Below, in pieces: positions 1 to 12,767 of a stretch of DNA of 64,000 nt. Position numbers and translations under genes: made by a program. The stretch spans positions 4,987,622-5,051,621 of the forward strand of contig NC_052489.1 of assembly GCF_009730915.1 (NCBI RefSeq), read 5' to 3'. The DNA is from Dioscorea cayenensis subsp. rotundata. Its lineage: Eukaryota > Streptophyta > Magnoliopsida > Dioscoreales > Dioscoreaceae. The notes under the pieces are model-generated. The model was not told the DNA's origin and made no database searches. It saw only the letters and a list, made by a program, of their open reading frames with translations. Position 1 is the first letter of the stretch. Every line of letters starts with the position of its first letter.

Positions 1-105
1 TGTCATTTATCTATTGCAGTAAGTACTTTAACTTATTCTGTTCTAAGTCATTGATATGTTCACCCTTTTTTCTGCAATATTACACTTTATTGGTTATTAC
101 ATCAG

Positions 106-2746
106 ATTCCCCAATATGGAATTTTCGAAAATGTGAACTCCATAGAAGAGCTAGCGCAAATGCCTCATTGGACAGAGGAGAGACCTTTAAGAATAGCAAC
201 GGGATTTTCATACGTACGCCAACATTCTTTCTTTCTTTCTTTTTTGGTTTTTCATTTTAACTTCCAAATTGAAACTGCTTATGTTCAACTATGTCTGCTA
301 TACGCTTTCCTTACAGCTTGGCCCTAAGTTTACAGCAGAGAAGGGTCTGAAGCATGTTATCTTTTCAAGTGCTGATGGGGCACTGGAGGCAGCTCCAGCG
401 GTTAGGCTTTCTCCTTCGGTTGATCAATTTCTTTTGGAACTTCTATGCTGTTGGATATGAAGATAATTATTTATATGATAATAGTGTTCATCTTATGTGA
501 TTGATTCTCAACTTTGCTCATACATCATGTATTGCTGTAATTCATTGTCTAAGTGCTATATTTTTCTTGTTTTGTTTTGATTATGCATTTCATGATGTGA
601 TAATACTGAGGATTGCAGTTCATTTCTCATCATTTATAACAAGCCAAAATTCAAATTAATGTTATAACACAACTCTTCTTATGCTTCTAATTTTAGACAT
701 AGGCCTTGAAGGATGATACTCAAGCAAAAGAAGCCACTTTGTTATGTGTAGGTTTTTATGCTTTGTTGGAGTTGGAGGAGTGTCTGAGCAAACAATCAAT
801 ATAACCTTTTTAAATATTTAAAATTTAGAAGAGACCTCATGTTTTTAAACTTGTGGAATTGCTGTAATGTTTTCATACGCAAATTGAGCAGGATAGCACC
901 CACTAGACTTTGTCAATTTTCTTCAAAGTTTATTTCAATTGCAGATGGGGATAGCAGATGGAATTCTGGATCTAGTGAGTAGTGGGACAACTTTGCGCGA
1001 AAATGATTTGAAAGAAATTGAAGGTGGTGTTGTTTTGGAAAGCCAGGTAAATATGATGCAGTATATGTTGTGGCCAACTCTTTATTCTGCAGCTCATCAA
1101 CAATATTTGTTGGTTTGATAGAACTAATGCTCACATTTGAAACTTATTTATGATTGAGCGTGTTTATGAGATCTTACCAATCACTGCTGTAGGGTGTACT
1201 AGTTGGTAGTAAAAAAGCCTTGATCCAGCGTGAAGGGGTATTAGAAAGTACCCATGAGATTCTGGAAAGACTAGAAGCACACTTAAGGGCGGTTGGGCAA
1301 TTTACGGTAACTGTTGGTTATTGCATTACTTTGCAATTCTTGGTTACAATATGCACATTCTACATTAAGAATAGAGCTATTCTATTTTGAAATGAAAGGT
1401 AGTTGCAAACATGAGGGGAAGCAGTGAGCAAGAAGTGGCAGAGAGGATTCTTGGTCATGCTGAATTATCTGGCTTGCAGGTAAAGCCTTATAAAACAGTT
1501 GCTATATGGTTTTTTTTTTGTGATGGGCAATATTTGCTTTGTAGTCAGTATGGTGATCACTATGGTTTCGTGCTAAAGAGATTGCTTTAATCCTCAACAT
1601 TGCAGATAGGCATTTTACAGCAATACCAACAAATCCTCAATTTGTAGCTGGCTGTACAGATCCTGTAGAAAATTATTTATCATTCACAAATACTTTCCTT
1701 TTCCCCTCATCCTTAGTACACACCATGGTGATACTATTTTTTCTTTTCACCTCTGCCATGCCATTTTAAGTCCTCATTTTGGCCTTTTAAGCACCCATTT
1801 AAACTGCTATATTAGTAGGTCTACAATCTTTACGGCTACCTCTGATTTTATGTTCAATTTAAGCTACTTCGACTATTTTTTTCCTCGTTCTAAAGTATAA
1901 CTCTGGATTGTTTCTACTCTTTCTTGCTTGGTTATTTCCAGAAAAAAGTGATGTGCATTGTTGCCATGTGTAACTCAAGCAAATTCTAAATCTCAACCTC
2001 AATAAATTTTGAGTACAAGTAACTCCATGATCATCACTATATCTTCTCAAAACCCTTTGATTTTTATAATTACTAATTGGACTAAACTACTGACATGAAA
2101 TGCTACTTCTTACTGATCCAGTCAATGGCTTCTTGTGTGTGATTTTAAATTAGTTAATCATGTATTTAAACAGCTGAATCAACCTTTTATTCCCTGTAAT
2201 ATGTTGAGTTGCCTTACTGCTACATCTGCACTGATATCTGATAGTGACTTTCCTTTATTACTTTTGTGACTTATGCAGGGGCCGACGATAAGCCCAGTGT
2301 ACTGTGAACGAGATGGTAAGGTTGTGGTGGACTATTATGCGATTGTCATATGTGTGCCACGAAAGGCCCTTTATAAATCTGTTCAGGAATTAAGAGCGGT
2401 AAGCTTAGAACTTATTTCATGCACAGCGGAAGTTTCTCAAGTTTGACTAGATTGACTTTTTTCTTTTTTTCTTTCTATCCAACTTTGCATGATTACTGGA
2501 CAAATTATCAACCATTATACTGTTATCACATTTGGGATTAACAAAGAAGTCCTGCCCTTCTACCTAGTTCATTATTTATTATATATGCTGCTGACTGTTT
2601 AAACTTTGAAGATTCTTCATTTCCAACACTTATTTTTTCACAAAACTCAGATAAGCGGCAGTGGAGTTCTGGTCTCTGAGTTAACATACATATTTGAAGA
2701 AGATACTCCAAGATGGTGCAAGTTGCTTTCAAAACTTGGGTTTTGA
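106..2746 (+). CDS. HISN1: ATP phosphoribosyltransferase, long form (5' exons outside window)
   Basis: This enzyme condenses ATP with PRPP, the first committed step of histidine biosynthesis, in plastids. Seven exons fit GT-AG rules and all join in phase 0: 106-213, 317-400, 945-1046, 1193-1306, 1399-1479, 2279-2398 and 2651-2746 (stop TGA). Together they give 234 C-terminal residues. Recognisable blocks are [11 protein letters not shown] and [10 protein letters not shown] (exons 1-2), the PRPP-binding segment [12 protein letters not shown] and [11 protein letters not shown] (exon 3), [11 protein letters not shown] (exon 4), VVANMRG (exon 5), GPTISPVYC and [10 protein letters not shown] (exon 6), and FEEDTPRW near the end. 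The last exons encode the ACT-like C-terminal regulatory domain typical of long-form HisG, the site of feedback inhibition by histidine in that family. The transit peptide and N-terminal catalytic part must lie to the left of the window. Nothing in the visible part is broken. Confidence 0.93.
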
Positions 2747-3640
2747 ATCATTTGTGCTGATAAATCAGCTGTATGAAGTTCTCATCACTTGAATGAACTT
2801 GGTGAGATCCTTGTCTACTTTCTATAACTGCACAACTATTTCTATTTCCGATTCAGCTTCCTCCTGCACTTGATGAGTCTTCCTAACTCATGCAGTCTCT
2901 GCGAGTCTATCCTAAATTAAGTTATTTCCTATCTGCTGCAGGTTCAATTGCTGGTCACCGAAGGAAGTTCATTCAGCAACTTCGATCGATCATATAAACT
3001 TTACAAATAAGGTTTCACCTTCAAATGCCGAAGGAGATTGCTCTTGTTCAGGAAATTATGTGTAGAAGTAGAAAGTGTGTACAATTTATTAGGTTCCTGT
3101 GCCCTTGTGTGTCTGTCCTAAATTATGTGTTGTCAATTTGTCAGTAATTCTGCATTTTCATCTGTTATTACTAGTGGTCAAGTTTGCTTATCCTGTTGTA
3201 ACCTGTCCACGGACAAAGCCTTCATCTTGAACTGCTTTGGAACTTCGGATCCCGGTTAATCATATATTCTGCGTTCATCATGTTATTCTTGATCTTATCC
3301 AGAGCTAGGATTTCACTTCCTCCTGGAGATTTCAACCGCAAATTAGCAATCTGAATTTCCTTTTGGACATGTGTAGCTGTCCTCGAATTTATATCATACC
3401 ATCGTCTTGAGGTTCTCCTGCTGCCAATCTTGCGTCTTTTGGATTTGAACATCAACACCTCAACCTTTTCTTATCTGGGAAAGAACTACTTTTTTGGATC
3501 ATGAAATCGATCTTAAGTAGTGGGTTCTACTTCTAAGTTGTTTTGTTCTATTTCACTTATTGTAGTTTATCTGTTTTTGTTTAGGCCTTTGTATTTTCTT
3601 TTTCTTTTTTAATAAATAGCTTCTCTGTTTGACTAGTTCT
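2747..3640 (+). other. 3' flank and likely 3' UTR of HISN1
   Basis: No convincing coding sequence follows the HISN1 stop. A consensus AATAAA lies at 3611 in a T-rich context, which would suit a long 3' UTR or a distal poly(A) site. A 78-codon open frame on the - strand (3222-3458) is basic and resembles no family I know. Confidence 0.4.
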
Positions 3641-4459
3641 TTTTTAATTTAAAAAAAAAAAGCCTTCTTGTATTGCAATCTATTTGTTCAACCTGTTGTC
3701 AGCTACTCAGGTTCTTATGTTTTTTTACCCTATTTATTCATTTCGTATTTTCTTTTCTATGATTAACAGTTCAAAAGTTTAAGAAAGAACACTGTAACAT
3801 TTTGTGCCTTGCAGTTAATTTTTTATAACATGTAGAAAGAATGTATAAAACATAAAATATTTTTTTTTATCTCACAATATATATAGGATTTGTCAAGGAC
3901 TTTCACAGAACTTCCTGCGAAAGTCCGTAGGCTAGGAAAAAGATAGTGATAGAGAGAAACAAACACAATCGGATTTAATAGTTCTGATTCACTGTTACAA
4001 TCATGAACGGACTGTGAATTGTTTATAATACTGTGTATTACATTTTGCACTATGTATATTACTGTTCTAAGCATGAAAAACACTATTACGAGTATTGATG
4101 ATAAAAGAGGATGATTTTTCAGTCATTGGAACGGCAAAACAATAAATATCCGTAGAATTGGTCTCATATATATATTGGATGCATAAACGAAAGGAAAATT
4201 TACGATTAATTCCCAATTTTCTCACTTAAAAAAAAAAAAATGTTTACTCTCCCAATTACTTTGGGATTTTTTTTATTTGTATATACTTAGAAAAAAAAAA
4301 GAGATTATAATATTTTGTAATTACGAGGTAATACATATAAAAAATCCGTATTTATGTAAATATGAAAGATTTCAGGGTGGTACTCGCATAAACTGAAAAA
4401 CCATTAAATATGATTTCAGGGAATTATTGGGGTTCATTTGAAAAATTCACTCGACGGCC
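3641..4459. other. AT-rich intergenic spacer and 5' flank of the next gene
   Basis: It contains poly-A/T runs and short AT repeats. I see no gene, RNA or clear repeat structure. The last ~100 bases before 4460 would hold the promoter and short 5' UTR of the downstream gene. Confidence 0.5.
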
Positions 4460-7400
4460 ATGGCTGCTCGTTCTGCGGTTGTGGCGGCTTCGACCTTGGT
4501 TCGCTCTTCTCTTCGTTCTCCGGCGCCCAGTTTGATCGCCCGCCGTGGTCTTTCCGGCGGCGGAGGTTCGATTCTCCTGTCTTTCTCCTCTCCAATTCAT
4601 TGCCCTTTTGATGACTTCTTGATTGCTCTGGGTCTTATTTTATTTGTTAAGTCCCCATGATCTGAGATCCCTATGAATCTAGTTTCGGAAATGATGCTGC
4701 GTTTGTTTGGATCTGAGGATTATTGAGAAAGATTTTTTGTTTTTGTTTTTTAATTCGTGATCTTTGCTTTCAATCGTTTGATTTTTTAGGTTGATGCTTG
4801 TGCGTTGCATTTTGAATTTAGTAAATGAATTTTGGTATTACAAAGTATAGTGATTAATGCATTCGCTTGGTAATAAATAAAAGATATAAACTTTAGTATG
4901 GCATGTAGAAATGTGAATTTGTTCACATTTTTTATTTGTGTGTGCAAGAAAAAATGATGTTTTATTTGCATGATGCTAACTCAATCTGGTGAGGCTGCAT
5001 ATATTTGTTGCAGTTGTTTAAACTTTGTCCACAGAGAATTCCTTATGCCCATTGATTCATGCTTGGTAACTGTTGTGAATCTTTGCATTTTCATGTGATT
5101 TTATCTTGAGGTCATGTAGCATTTTTTTGTTTTTTTTTTGGGTGCTGTTTCGTTGTCCACATGTTGTTATAGCCAGAGTAATCACTGGAATTGGGAAATC
5201 TCTTGCTACTAATTATTGCCGTGTTATGTGCCTTCTGTCTCTTAGTTCCATATTGTAGGATTGAAGGAATATTTTTTTATTATGGATATTGGTCATGCCA
5301 TAGTGAATTTACTATCATGCTTTAAGGTTCTTGCTGTCTTTTACCCATTAGAATATATGAAAGAATGATGAATGTGAGGTTGATACACCTTGGGGATCAC
5401 AATGCACATTTGTTCTTAATCCTTAAATTGAAATTGGGTAAGAGTTTAGGATAGATGTGCAAACCTTTTGTAAGTTAAGCCAGAATGCTATAACTTTTGA
5501 AAAATGATCTTCCATTTAATAGGATTATGATTGGATATATCTATCAGATTTTTGTAATAAAAATAATCTTCCATTGTGATAAGACCATGATCAGATGTAT
5601 TAATTCGATTTTGTAATTGTGACTTTTCTGTTGTTGTTGGTTTTATTAGTTGCAATTTTACTTTAAAATTTATTTTCAATAAACTAATTTGTTTTCAATA
5701 ATATCATGGCTATCAGTTCTCTGAGTTGATGATGAATGATTATTAGTCAATTCTGCTAAACGACCATCATACCAGTTCTTTTATTCATAAAAAACTTTAG
5801 ATGCACCAACCTGTGGAAACTCCTTTAATAAGTTAGTCTGTTTGTGTGTGTTGTCATGCAACTTTATTGAATGCTGAAAATTCTCTCCATTTTGTACAGA
5901 TCATCATGGGCCTCCGAAAATTAACTTTTGGCAAGACCCGCTAAGCCCATCAAAATGGAAGGAAGAACATGTGAGTTTATTTTACTTGATAGTTTTGTCA
6001 ATGCACAAAATTTTAGCTCTTTTATTCTTATATATTTGTTGATGAGCAACTTTGGAACTAGATCAAGAAGTCCTTTGCAAAGGTTTTCATCTCAGAATTT
6101 AGTAGTTGTTGACTGCCTTTTGTAAATACTAATCTGTATGCTATAGTTTATAGTTGTAACAGCATAAGCCACACTCTAATACTTGGTACATTGATCTTCT
6201 CAATTTCAGCAAGTTTATCTCTTATTGATGCATTTTCTTGATAGGGTTTTTGAATAATTTTGTTATATATGAAGGTCAAAAGTTAGATTCAGTGAAGTTT
6301 AGAAGTAGCAAATGTAATTTAGTTACTGTGCTGGAGTCTGGGCAATTAAAAAGTTGGAAAGTAGTACACTTGATTAGCAGTGGTTAATGACCATTTGTTA
6401 TTTTATCTGATTGTCTTCTGCAATTTTCACTTCGGTCATGTTTCTCCCTTGTTCTTGCCGTTTGTTGAGATAATATTCGCTTGTAAGCACTTTATTTGAC
6501 CATTTAGTATTTCATCAGTTGCCTTCTGTAATGTACACTTGGGTCATGATTTCGCACTTGTTCTTGCCTTTTGTTGAGAAAAACTTAAATTGGAAGAACT
6601 CTCTTTAAATAGGTTTTAAGCTCTCTTGGTGATCTTTAGGTTTGCTCTGTTAAAGAAAATGAAAATATTATTTGCAGGTTGCTTTTTAATTTTTTCATTT
6701 GTACTTATGAAGTCCATGTGAGTGGCACATTTTCCTTAAACTCAATGGTTATGATGTTAAGATATTTATAACTGGATTACTTCTTATATTAGGAAATTTA
6801 TTTGCAATTGGATCTTTTGCAGTTTGTGCTTGTCAGTTTAAGTGGTTGGGGTTTGCTGATCTATGGAGGATTTAAACTTTTTGGTGGGAAAAAGGAAACA
6901 AAAGAGGTACATGGTTGTTATTTAAAATGTGAATTTGTAACTTTTGTTTTTTCATGTCACTCTCTGGCAAGATAACTTCCTTCTGTCAAAATAGTCTACT
7001 TCATTAGTTAAAATATAGTTAACTTCTGTTTTATTCTTACATGTTTATGGTTTGTGAATGCTAGCATATCCAAAAAACATTTCACTAGTCAACTCCTGAG
7101 AGCAGCTGCTTTTATTGTTGTTAATTAACATTTTGCAAATATTCCATCTGGCTTATGTATACCTGTTTGTGGTCATAAGTCCTAACTAGTAATTTCTTTC
7201 TAGAATCTCGTATTGTTTAATGATTTCCCATATCTTGTAGCACTTTTGGTATTATATCTTGTGTGGTTTTTAAAGACAACCAGAATAAGCATGAGGATCT
7301 CAAATTTGCGTTCATTATTTCATCTAAGTGTGTCTTTGTAACCACCTTTTTTTTTTTCCGGCTGGCGTACTCTACAACTATCTCATTCTGCTTGCTTTCA

Positions 7401-7464
7401 ATTAATATGTCATATTAATTGATTTCTTCTCTTGTTACAGGTAGTGGCAGAAGTCAAGCACTGA
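4460..7464 (+). CDS. small mitochondrial single-pass protein, resembling a plant complex I accessory subunit
   Basis: Four exons (4460-4565, 5900-5970, 6823-6906, 7441-7464) splice in frame to a 94-aa protein. Residues 1-33 are rich in Ala, Ser and Arg with no acidic residues, ending in an RRGLSGGGG-type segment, which looks like a mitochondrial presequence. The mature part starts DHHGPPKINFWQDP, continues SPSKWKEEHF, has one hydrophobic segment (about residues 60-75, LVSLSGWGLLIYGGFKLF), and ends in a Lys/Glu-rich tail KKETKEVVAEVKH. From memory this architecture matches a small plant mitochondrial protein assigned to respiratory complex I (the plant-specific P1-type subunit). I am sure of the gene structure and mitochondrial look, less sure of the exact subunit. 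An AATAAA at 7695 would suit its 3' end. Introns 1 (about 1.3 kb) and 2 (about 0.85 kb) are long for such a small protein. Confidence 0.8.
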
Positions 7465-8711
7465 CTTATTTGGGCTGGATATGCTTTGTTTTTTATTTTA
7501 AAATCTTAATGATAAACCACTTTCTGGAATGTGCAACCTCTTGAAAGGCTCTTTCTTCATTTAAATCTGTTAGCTTTTGAGCAGTCCATGATGGACTTGA
7601 TTTGGAACAACGGATAAAATTTGGTTTCTTGTAGTGCCATTGAACACTTGATGTGTACAAGCCGCTTTCTGTTCGTCAGTTTGCATCTCTTATCAATAAA
7701 TTGTCATGAAAACCTATTGGTATCATTGCTTTATCATACAATTGTTGATGGAGATAATTTTTGTGTTTCTCTGAGGTTTCTGTTTTTCTGCTACAATTAT
7801 TTTTAATTATGACAGGTCTATGATTTGTAGTCTGGTACATATTTGGGAGCTTTGGTTGACATATGGAGGAACAATTTTCAAAAGTGAGGACTACAAATTA
7901 TAAAATTGGTCTTCCAATCAAAATTTTGTTGATCATATATGCACAGTTCTGAGTATTAATATGATCTACTTTACTTCCATTATGTTGCCTCTCTTGATTA
8001 AAGTTAACTTCATGCTAGATTGATTGCTGCATACTGAAGAATATTGATGAAAACCAGAACACATTTCAAGATCAGGAAGGTGATATTTGGTGTCCTTTTT
8101 GTCTTCCTGAATTGACTTAAGCAGAAGCGTCCTATTTAGGTCCAACCTTGGGGCAGTTAGTGGTCATTGAATACAAATAGCGAGATTTTCAACCTTGATT
8201 TAATCATACAATATCAACTGAATATGACTGCTGTGACCAGAGCCTGGGCTAAAACAACCTCAACATGAATTGAATTTTGCTTATTGCTCTTTGAGATGCA
8301 CATTGTCAATGAACTTGCTATTACCTATAAAAGGCACAAGAGACAATACTCAAGAGTCATCTGCACATGGTTTTTGCCCTTACTCAAGAATCACTGAATG
8401 GGAATTTTGCATGGGAAAGAAATACACTTTAATGTTGTCATCTCCAATTAGATTGACTAAAAGTTTAGGTTTCTACTGCAGTTAAGCCATTTGACATAAA
8501 TTTTCTTTTGCAGATTTATTGATATATGCTTTAATAATGCCTGCCACTACGGTAAATTCTACTGTCATAGCAAGTAATGTTTTACTGATAATACAAATTA
8601 CATGATTCACAATTACACACACTCTTCTCCTCAGATAAAAAGCTGTTCCACCTTCAGGCATTGAGCCCTTGGCATTAGTTTGGCAAACCTCCAGACATTG
8701 GCTACTAGAAT
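7465..8711. other. 3' flanks of two convergent genes
   Basis: This spacer separates the stop codons of the complex-I-like gene (+) and the coiled-coil gene (-). It probably contains both 3' UTRs, including AATAAA at 7695 for the + gene. I see no further coding or RNA gene. The two short open frames at 7621 and 8270 show no coding character. Confidence 0.5.
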
Positions 8712-11508
8712 TCAGTTGTCATTGTTATTTTGTTTTGGCAAATCTTCCTGCTCTTGATTGCCCTCATTATGTAAGGCGTCTTTAATGGAGTCATCATGTG
8801 TGATACCATTTGATGCTTTCCTCAAATCAACTGTGGCATCATCTGTATTGCTGCTAGCCATGCTATCTTCATTCTCCTGAGAACTATCGTGTGCATCTGA
8901 TAAACCATTTTCAGAAGCTACTTCAGTTTGTTCCTCTGTCTTTGCAATTTCATTGGTGTCATCTTCATGTTTCTGTGAATTTTCAGTTTCATCCAAGTTT
9001 TGAGTATTTTGCAACTGCTGGTTGGTAGAATCCATGCTTTCTGTTTTAGCGTCTATCATATTCCTCCCGGCTTCATTGTTGCTTTCATCAGACTTTGAGA
9101 TTGCTCCATTTTGCATGCTTTTGCTGGCATCTTCACCATAAGCAGAATTTGAAGTCATTACTGACTTCCCATCATTTATACCATCTTGTGATGCATTTTT
9201 ATCATCTTTTTGGCTTGATTCTGCTTGCCTTTCTATGGTTTCAGAGCTATCTGGCATTTGGGGCAGATTGTTGTTCAAAACTGAGCCTTCTTTATCATTC
9301 AAGCTTTCATCTTTTGTTCCCTCATTCTTTTCTGAATCTTCTGAGTGCCCATTGCTATTCGTCTCTGGTCCATCTTCTTCCATAATAGTCATTCTGTGTT
9401 TTCTACCCTTGGTTTTGTTCCTTCTATGATGCCGATGCCTCATTTTAGGTTCATTGCCTTCAACAACCAAATTTGGCTCCATGGGAGATGTTTGCTGTTC
9501 ATTCCCATCTGGAGACTTCTCTTGCCTTTCCAAGTCTGTGTCTTCATGAACTTTGCTTTTGTTCTCTTCTGTAAGATTAACCTCCTTAAAGTTAACAACT
9601 TGCCTGCCTTTAGATTCCCTATCTTTAGCCTCCGAATCAATGCCTTCTTGACTGATTTCACTTGCTTCTCTTGTTTGTTCACCACCATGAATATCTTTGA
9701 TCATCTCGAGCTGCTCTTTGCCCATGCTTTTTGCATTTTGATCAGTGTTAATATTAGCTTCATCATTCACCTTCGCATCATCTGCATTTGTAAGGAACTT
9801 GATCCATTGCCCTTCTCTGGGTTTAGTCTCCTCTTCTTTACCTGCAATTCCATTTGCATCTCCAACCTGTCCTTCCTTGGGCACTTCTTTTCCTTCTTCA
9901 GAGTTTGGAAGCTGTTCTACAGACGCATTTTGTGTGGTTGCATCTGCTTCATGCTTGTCTTCTTCTGCAGCATTGTCACTTAGAGTGTTACTTCTTGGAG
10001 TATTTTCATCTCCATGCTTGTCCGCTTCTGTTGCATTGCCATTTAAAGTGTCGCCTCTTGAAGTATTTTCGTCTTCATGTTTTTCTGTTTCTGTAACATT
10101 GTTATTCAAAGTGTCATTTCTTGAAGTATTTTCATCATTATGCTTAGATGAATTTGGATTCATTAGCTGATGCTTCATTTCTTCTATTTCGGCTTCTTTC
10201 TCCTTCAATAGTCCTGTTAAAGTTGCTATTCGAAGGTTTTCCTTAATGGATTCTGCTTCCTTCTCCATCAATGCATTAATCTGTTTCTGTTTCTCGTGAA
10301 GGGCTGTCTCCATCTCTTTTTGTATCCTTCTGAGGTAAGCTGTTGTGACTTGTGATTCTGTGAGTTTGTTGGCAAACTCCGTTTTTTGAGTTCTCAAGGT
10401 GAATGCCTTTGCTTTCATGTCTTCCAATTTTCTTTTAATTTCCTTGGAGTGATCTTGTTCCTTCTGTTGTCAAGCAAGAGGAAACAGAAACAGTAAATGC
10501 TTTTGTCTGCATTACATTACACAAGAATCAATCTTCTCTACTGTGTTTGTTGGATGTGATTCTAGGGAAGTAGGCCATATAGTGAACTAAGGTGTCTTAA
10601 ATTGAGAGCAAGGATTGTGAAATAGGAAAACTACAGAAAATTTCAACGATAATTATAGGTACTGCTTTCAAATTTAATGAGCATGGCTAAGTATATGGCA
10701 GCTTGTATGTCTGCATATTTGTATATATATATATATATATAAATCTTTTGAAGAAGGATATCTGCTCACTATTTTCTTTGAAGAGGGCATTGTGTTGCAC
10801 CAAACATATATTTTGCAAATAGATCTTGAAATTGATGTTTTTACAGAAAATGTGAAAGTTAGAATTTCCTTTATAGCATGATTATAATGCATAAACATTT
10901 ATGCAGAAGATCACCAAATATGAACATTTGAACTTTTCTGAATTGACTTTTATTTTAGGTGCACAACACGTTCTGCAGGAATAAAAATAGCTGCTGCTGA
11001 GTACAACAATGTTGGTGCATCATATCTTTAAAATGAGTTCATCCAGTTTGCTTTTATGTTCTTATACTTGCAACTTCTACCATTTTATTTCTGCTTTTAA
11101 ACTCCAACAGAATCTCTAGATACCATGACTCTACCTGAATTACTTGGGTCTTTCAAATTTCAGTCATTTGTTCTTTTCTATTTACATGTTACACATTATA
11201 GCAGAAATTGATCTTAATTGAGTTCATGAAACAAGGAGAAAGAAGTTCATTTGGTAGTAGCAGCAATTCTAGTAGTTGCACAAGGTAGCATGTGTTATTT
11301 TATTTACCTGCAGGAGAAGCTGGATAGCAAGAAGCTGTTGATCCTTGTCTTGGAGAAGAAGACCAAAGACGCGCCGCTCCCTCAGTTTGTTCAAAAGCAC
11401 AATGCTCAGCAGTGCCGCGCCTAATGCCAGCAACAACAGCATGCCAAAAGGCCTCTTCCTGTTGCCGGACCCTGCCATGCTGTCCTTCAGCTTACTTCCA
11501 GGTCTCAT
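8712..11508 (-). CDS. membrane-anchored coiled-coil protein with long acidic tail, unrecognised
   Basis: Two exons join in phase 0, 11308-11508 and 8712-10463, giving 650 aa. The start at 11508 is the first ATG of the open exon; a second Met at residue 11 (MAGSGN) is possible. Residues ~22-41 (GMLLLLALGAALLSIVLL) form one membrane segment preceded by basic residues, which suggests a type II signal anchor. Residues ~44-168 are rich in K, E, Q and L with coiled-coil periodicity. The remaining ~480 residues are hydrophilic and disordered-looking, rich in E, D, N, K and S. Residues 176-238 are three tandem 21-residue repeats (pattern xDENTxRxxTLxxNxxExxKH). A short basic patch (RHRHHRRNKTKGRKHR) lies at 408-424. 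I do not recognise a catalytic domain and assign no function. A scaffold or tether role would be inference only. The 844-bp intron contains a TA microsatellite. Confidence 0.85.
9951..10139 (-). repeat. three in-frame 63-bp tandem repeats within the coiled-coil gene
   Basis: Three adjacent 63-bp units encode 21-residue copies containing DENTSR/DENTPR, a TLNNN/TLNGN/TLSDN core, and an ending in KH. The copies differ by several substitutions each, so the duplication is not brand new, but the reading frame is kept. Confidence 0.9.
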
Positions 11509-11684
11509 GAACCTTCTTTCTCACCCTCTGTTTATTCTCTCTTGCTCTATATTCAGGTTATTCAAAGATTGCTTCTATTCTTTTTTGCAACATCATCAAG
11601 GAAGGCTTTTTCTTTTCTTTTGTTTCAAATCAAGAAAGAAGCCAACTGAGGTATAATGTCTTTATTTGACTTGTTGAACTGGTG

Positions 11685-12310
11685 CACAGATTTGAAATAT
11701 TAAACTTATGTGTTACTTGGTGCATGTTGCTGGTTAAAACATTAAAGTTTTTGTGTAGAAAGGGGTGATCTTTTTTTCTTTTTCAAGAATGTGAGTTGTT
11801 AATTGTCCTTTATTGGTTAAATAAGTCAAATATAGTTGTCATGCTTGCAATGTGATGGAGTTTAGCAGAGATGAGAATGCATAGAAGGTTGATACTTGAT
11901 ATATTATATTTTGTTTGGTTAATCTTGTCCATAGATTTGAGACATTAAAAATTGTTTAGAAAGTGTTGACTGACCTTGTGAGGTTATTTGGAGTTACTTA
12001 TTAGAGAAAATGATCAAATGTATTATAGTGTTATTAGTTAAAATGGTTCAGAGATTTGAAACAGTGGACTTTGTTTAGAAAGAGGTGACTTTTTTGTTAA
12101 AAATATTATTAGTTAAAGTGAGGAAATATAGTAGTCATGCTTACAATGAGAAGGTATTATTATAATGAGTGAGTTAAAAGGGTACAGAGATTTGAAACAT
12201 TAAACTTTTTTTTTGGTGATGAGTGACTTTGTATTTTGTGTTGGTTAATCTGTTAAAATAGTCAAATATGGTTGTCATGCATGATGCATGCAAAGGAGAG
12301 ATGAAGATGC
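11685..12310. repeat. degenerate direct repeats upstream of the coiled-coil gene
   Basis: A motif containing 'agatttgaaacattaaact', followed by 'agaaagaggtgactt' and then 'gttgtcatgcttgcaatg', recurs at about 11685, 11932, 12049 and 12185 with many differences. Spacing is irregular (about 120-250 bp). I see no coding potential. It looks like a decayed tandem duplication of non-coding DNA. Confidence 0.55.
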
Positions 12311-12357
12311 TTTGAAGGCCGAAAAAGGAAAATTATAATGTGAGTTTAAATTAGGTA

Positions 12358-12767
12358 TAATACTCCTCACCGTCTCTCTATTTTTCAAAATATATCCGTT
12401 TGGTCCTTCTACCTGTTTTTATGTTTTATTTTGTCCTCATACTTTTTTAAAATATGCCCTATTGGTCTAGGAGCAAACGACTGTCATATTTTAAAAAAAG
12501 TAGGGGATTAAAAGTGTACGTTTTAAAAAAATAAGAAACCAAACGGGATGTTTTAAAAAAAGTAGGAGACTAAATAAGCACGTTTTTAAAAAATTCTCCG
12601 TATCTCGGTCAGGTCATTAGATGACAAATATGACAAACATTGGCTCTTGGACTAATGGTCGTGTTTCAGAAAAAAAAAAAAAAGTTAAGGGATCAAAAAG
12701 GCATAAAAACTAGTAGAGAGATCAAACATGCACATTATAAAAAGTAGAGGGATTGTACAGAGTATTA
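12358..12767. mobile_element. MITE-like element with ~65-bp terminal inverted repeats
   Basis: The left end starts taatactcc and the right end finishes gagtatta. Reverse-complementing the right ~65 bases gives a close but imperfect match to the left ~65, including shared blocks such as 'tctctcta' and 'gtttttatg'. The inner arms also partly pair, so the whole ~410 bp could fold back on itself. There is no open frame. I could not define a clear target-site duplication, so the superfamily is open. Confidence 0.6.

Noticed and set aside
3222-3458. 78-codon basic open frame on the - strand in the HISN1 3' flank
   Set aside because: No recognisable family, no clear splice partner and low complexity of evidence; it is likely chance within a 3' UTR.
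9095-10170. Long + strand open frames opposite the coiled-coil gene
   Set aside because: They are antisense shadows of the GAA/GAT-rich coding exon on the - strand, with no domain or splice context of their own.
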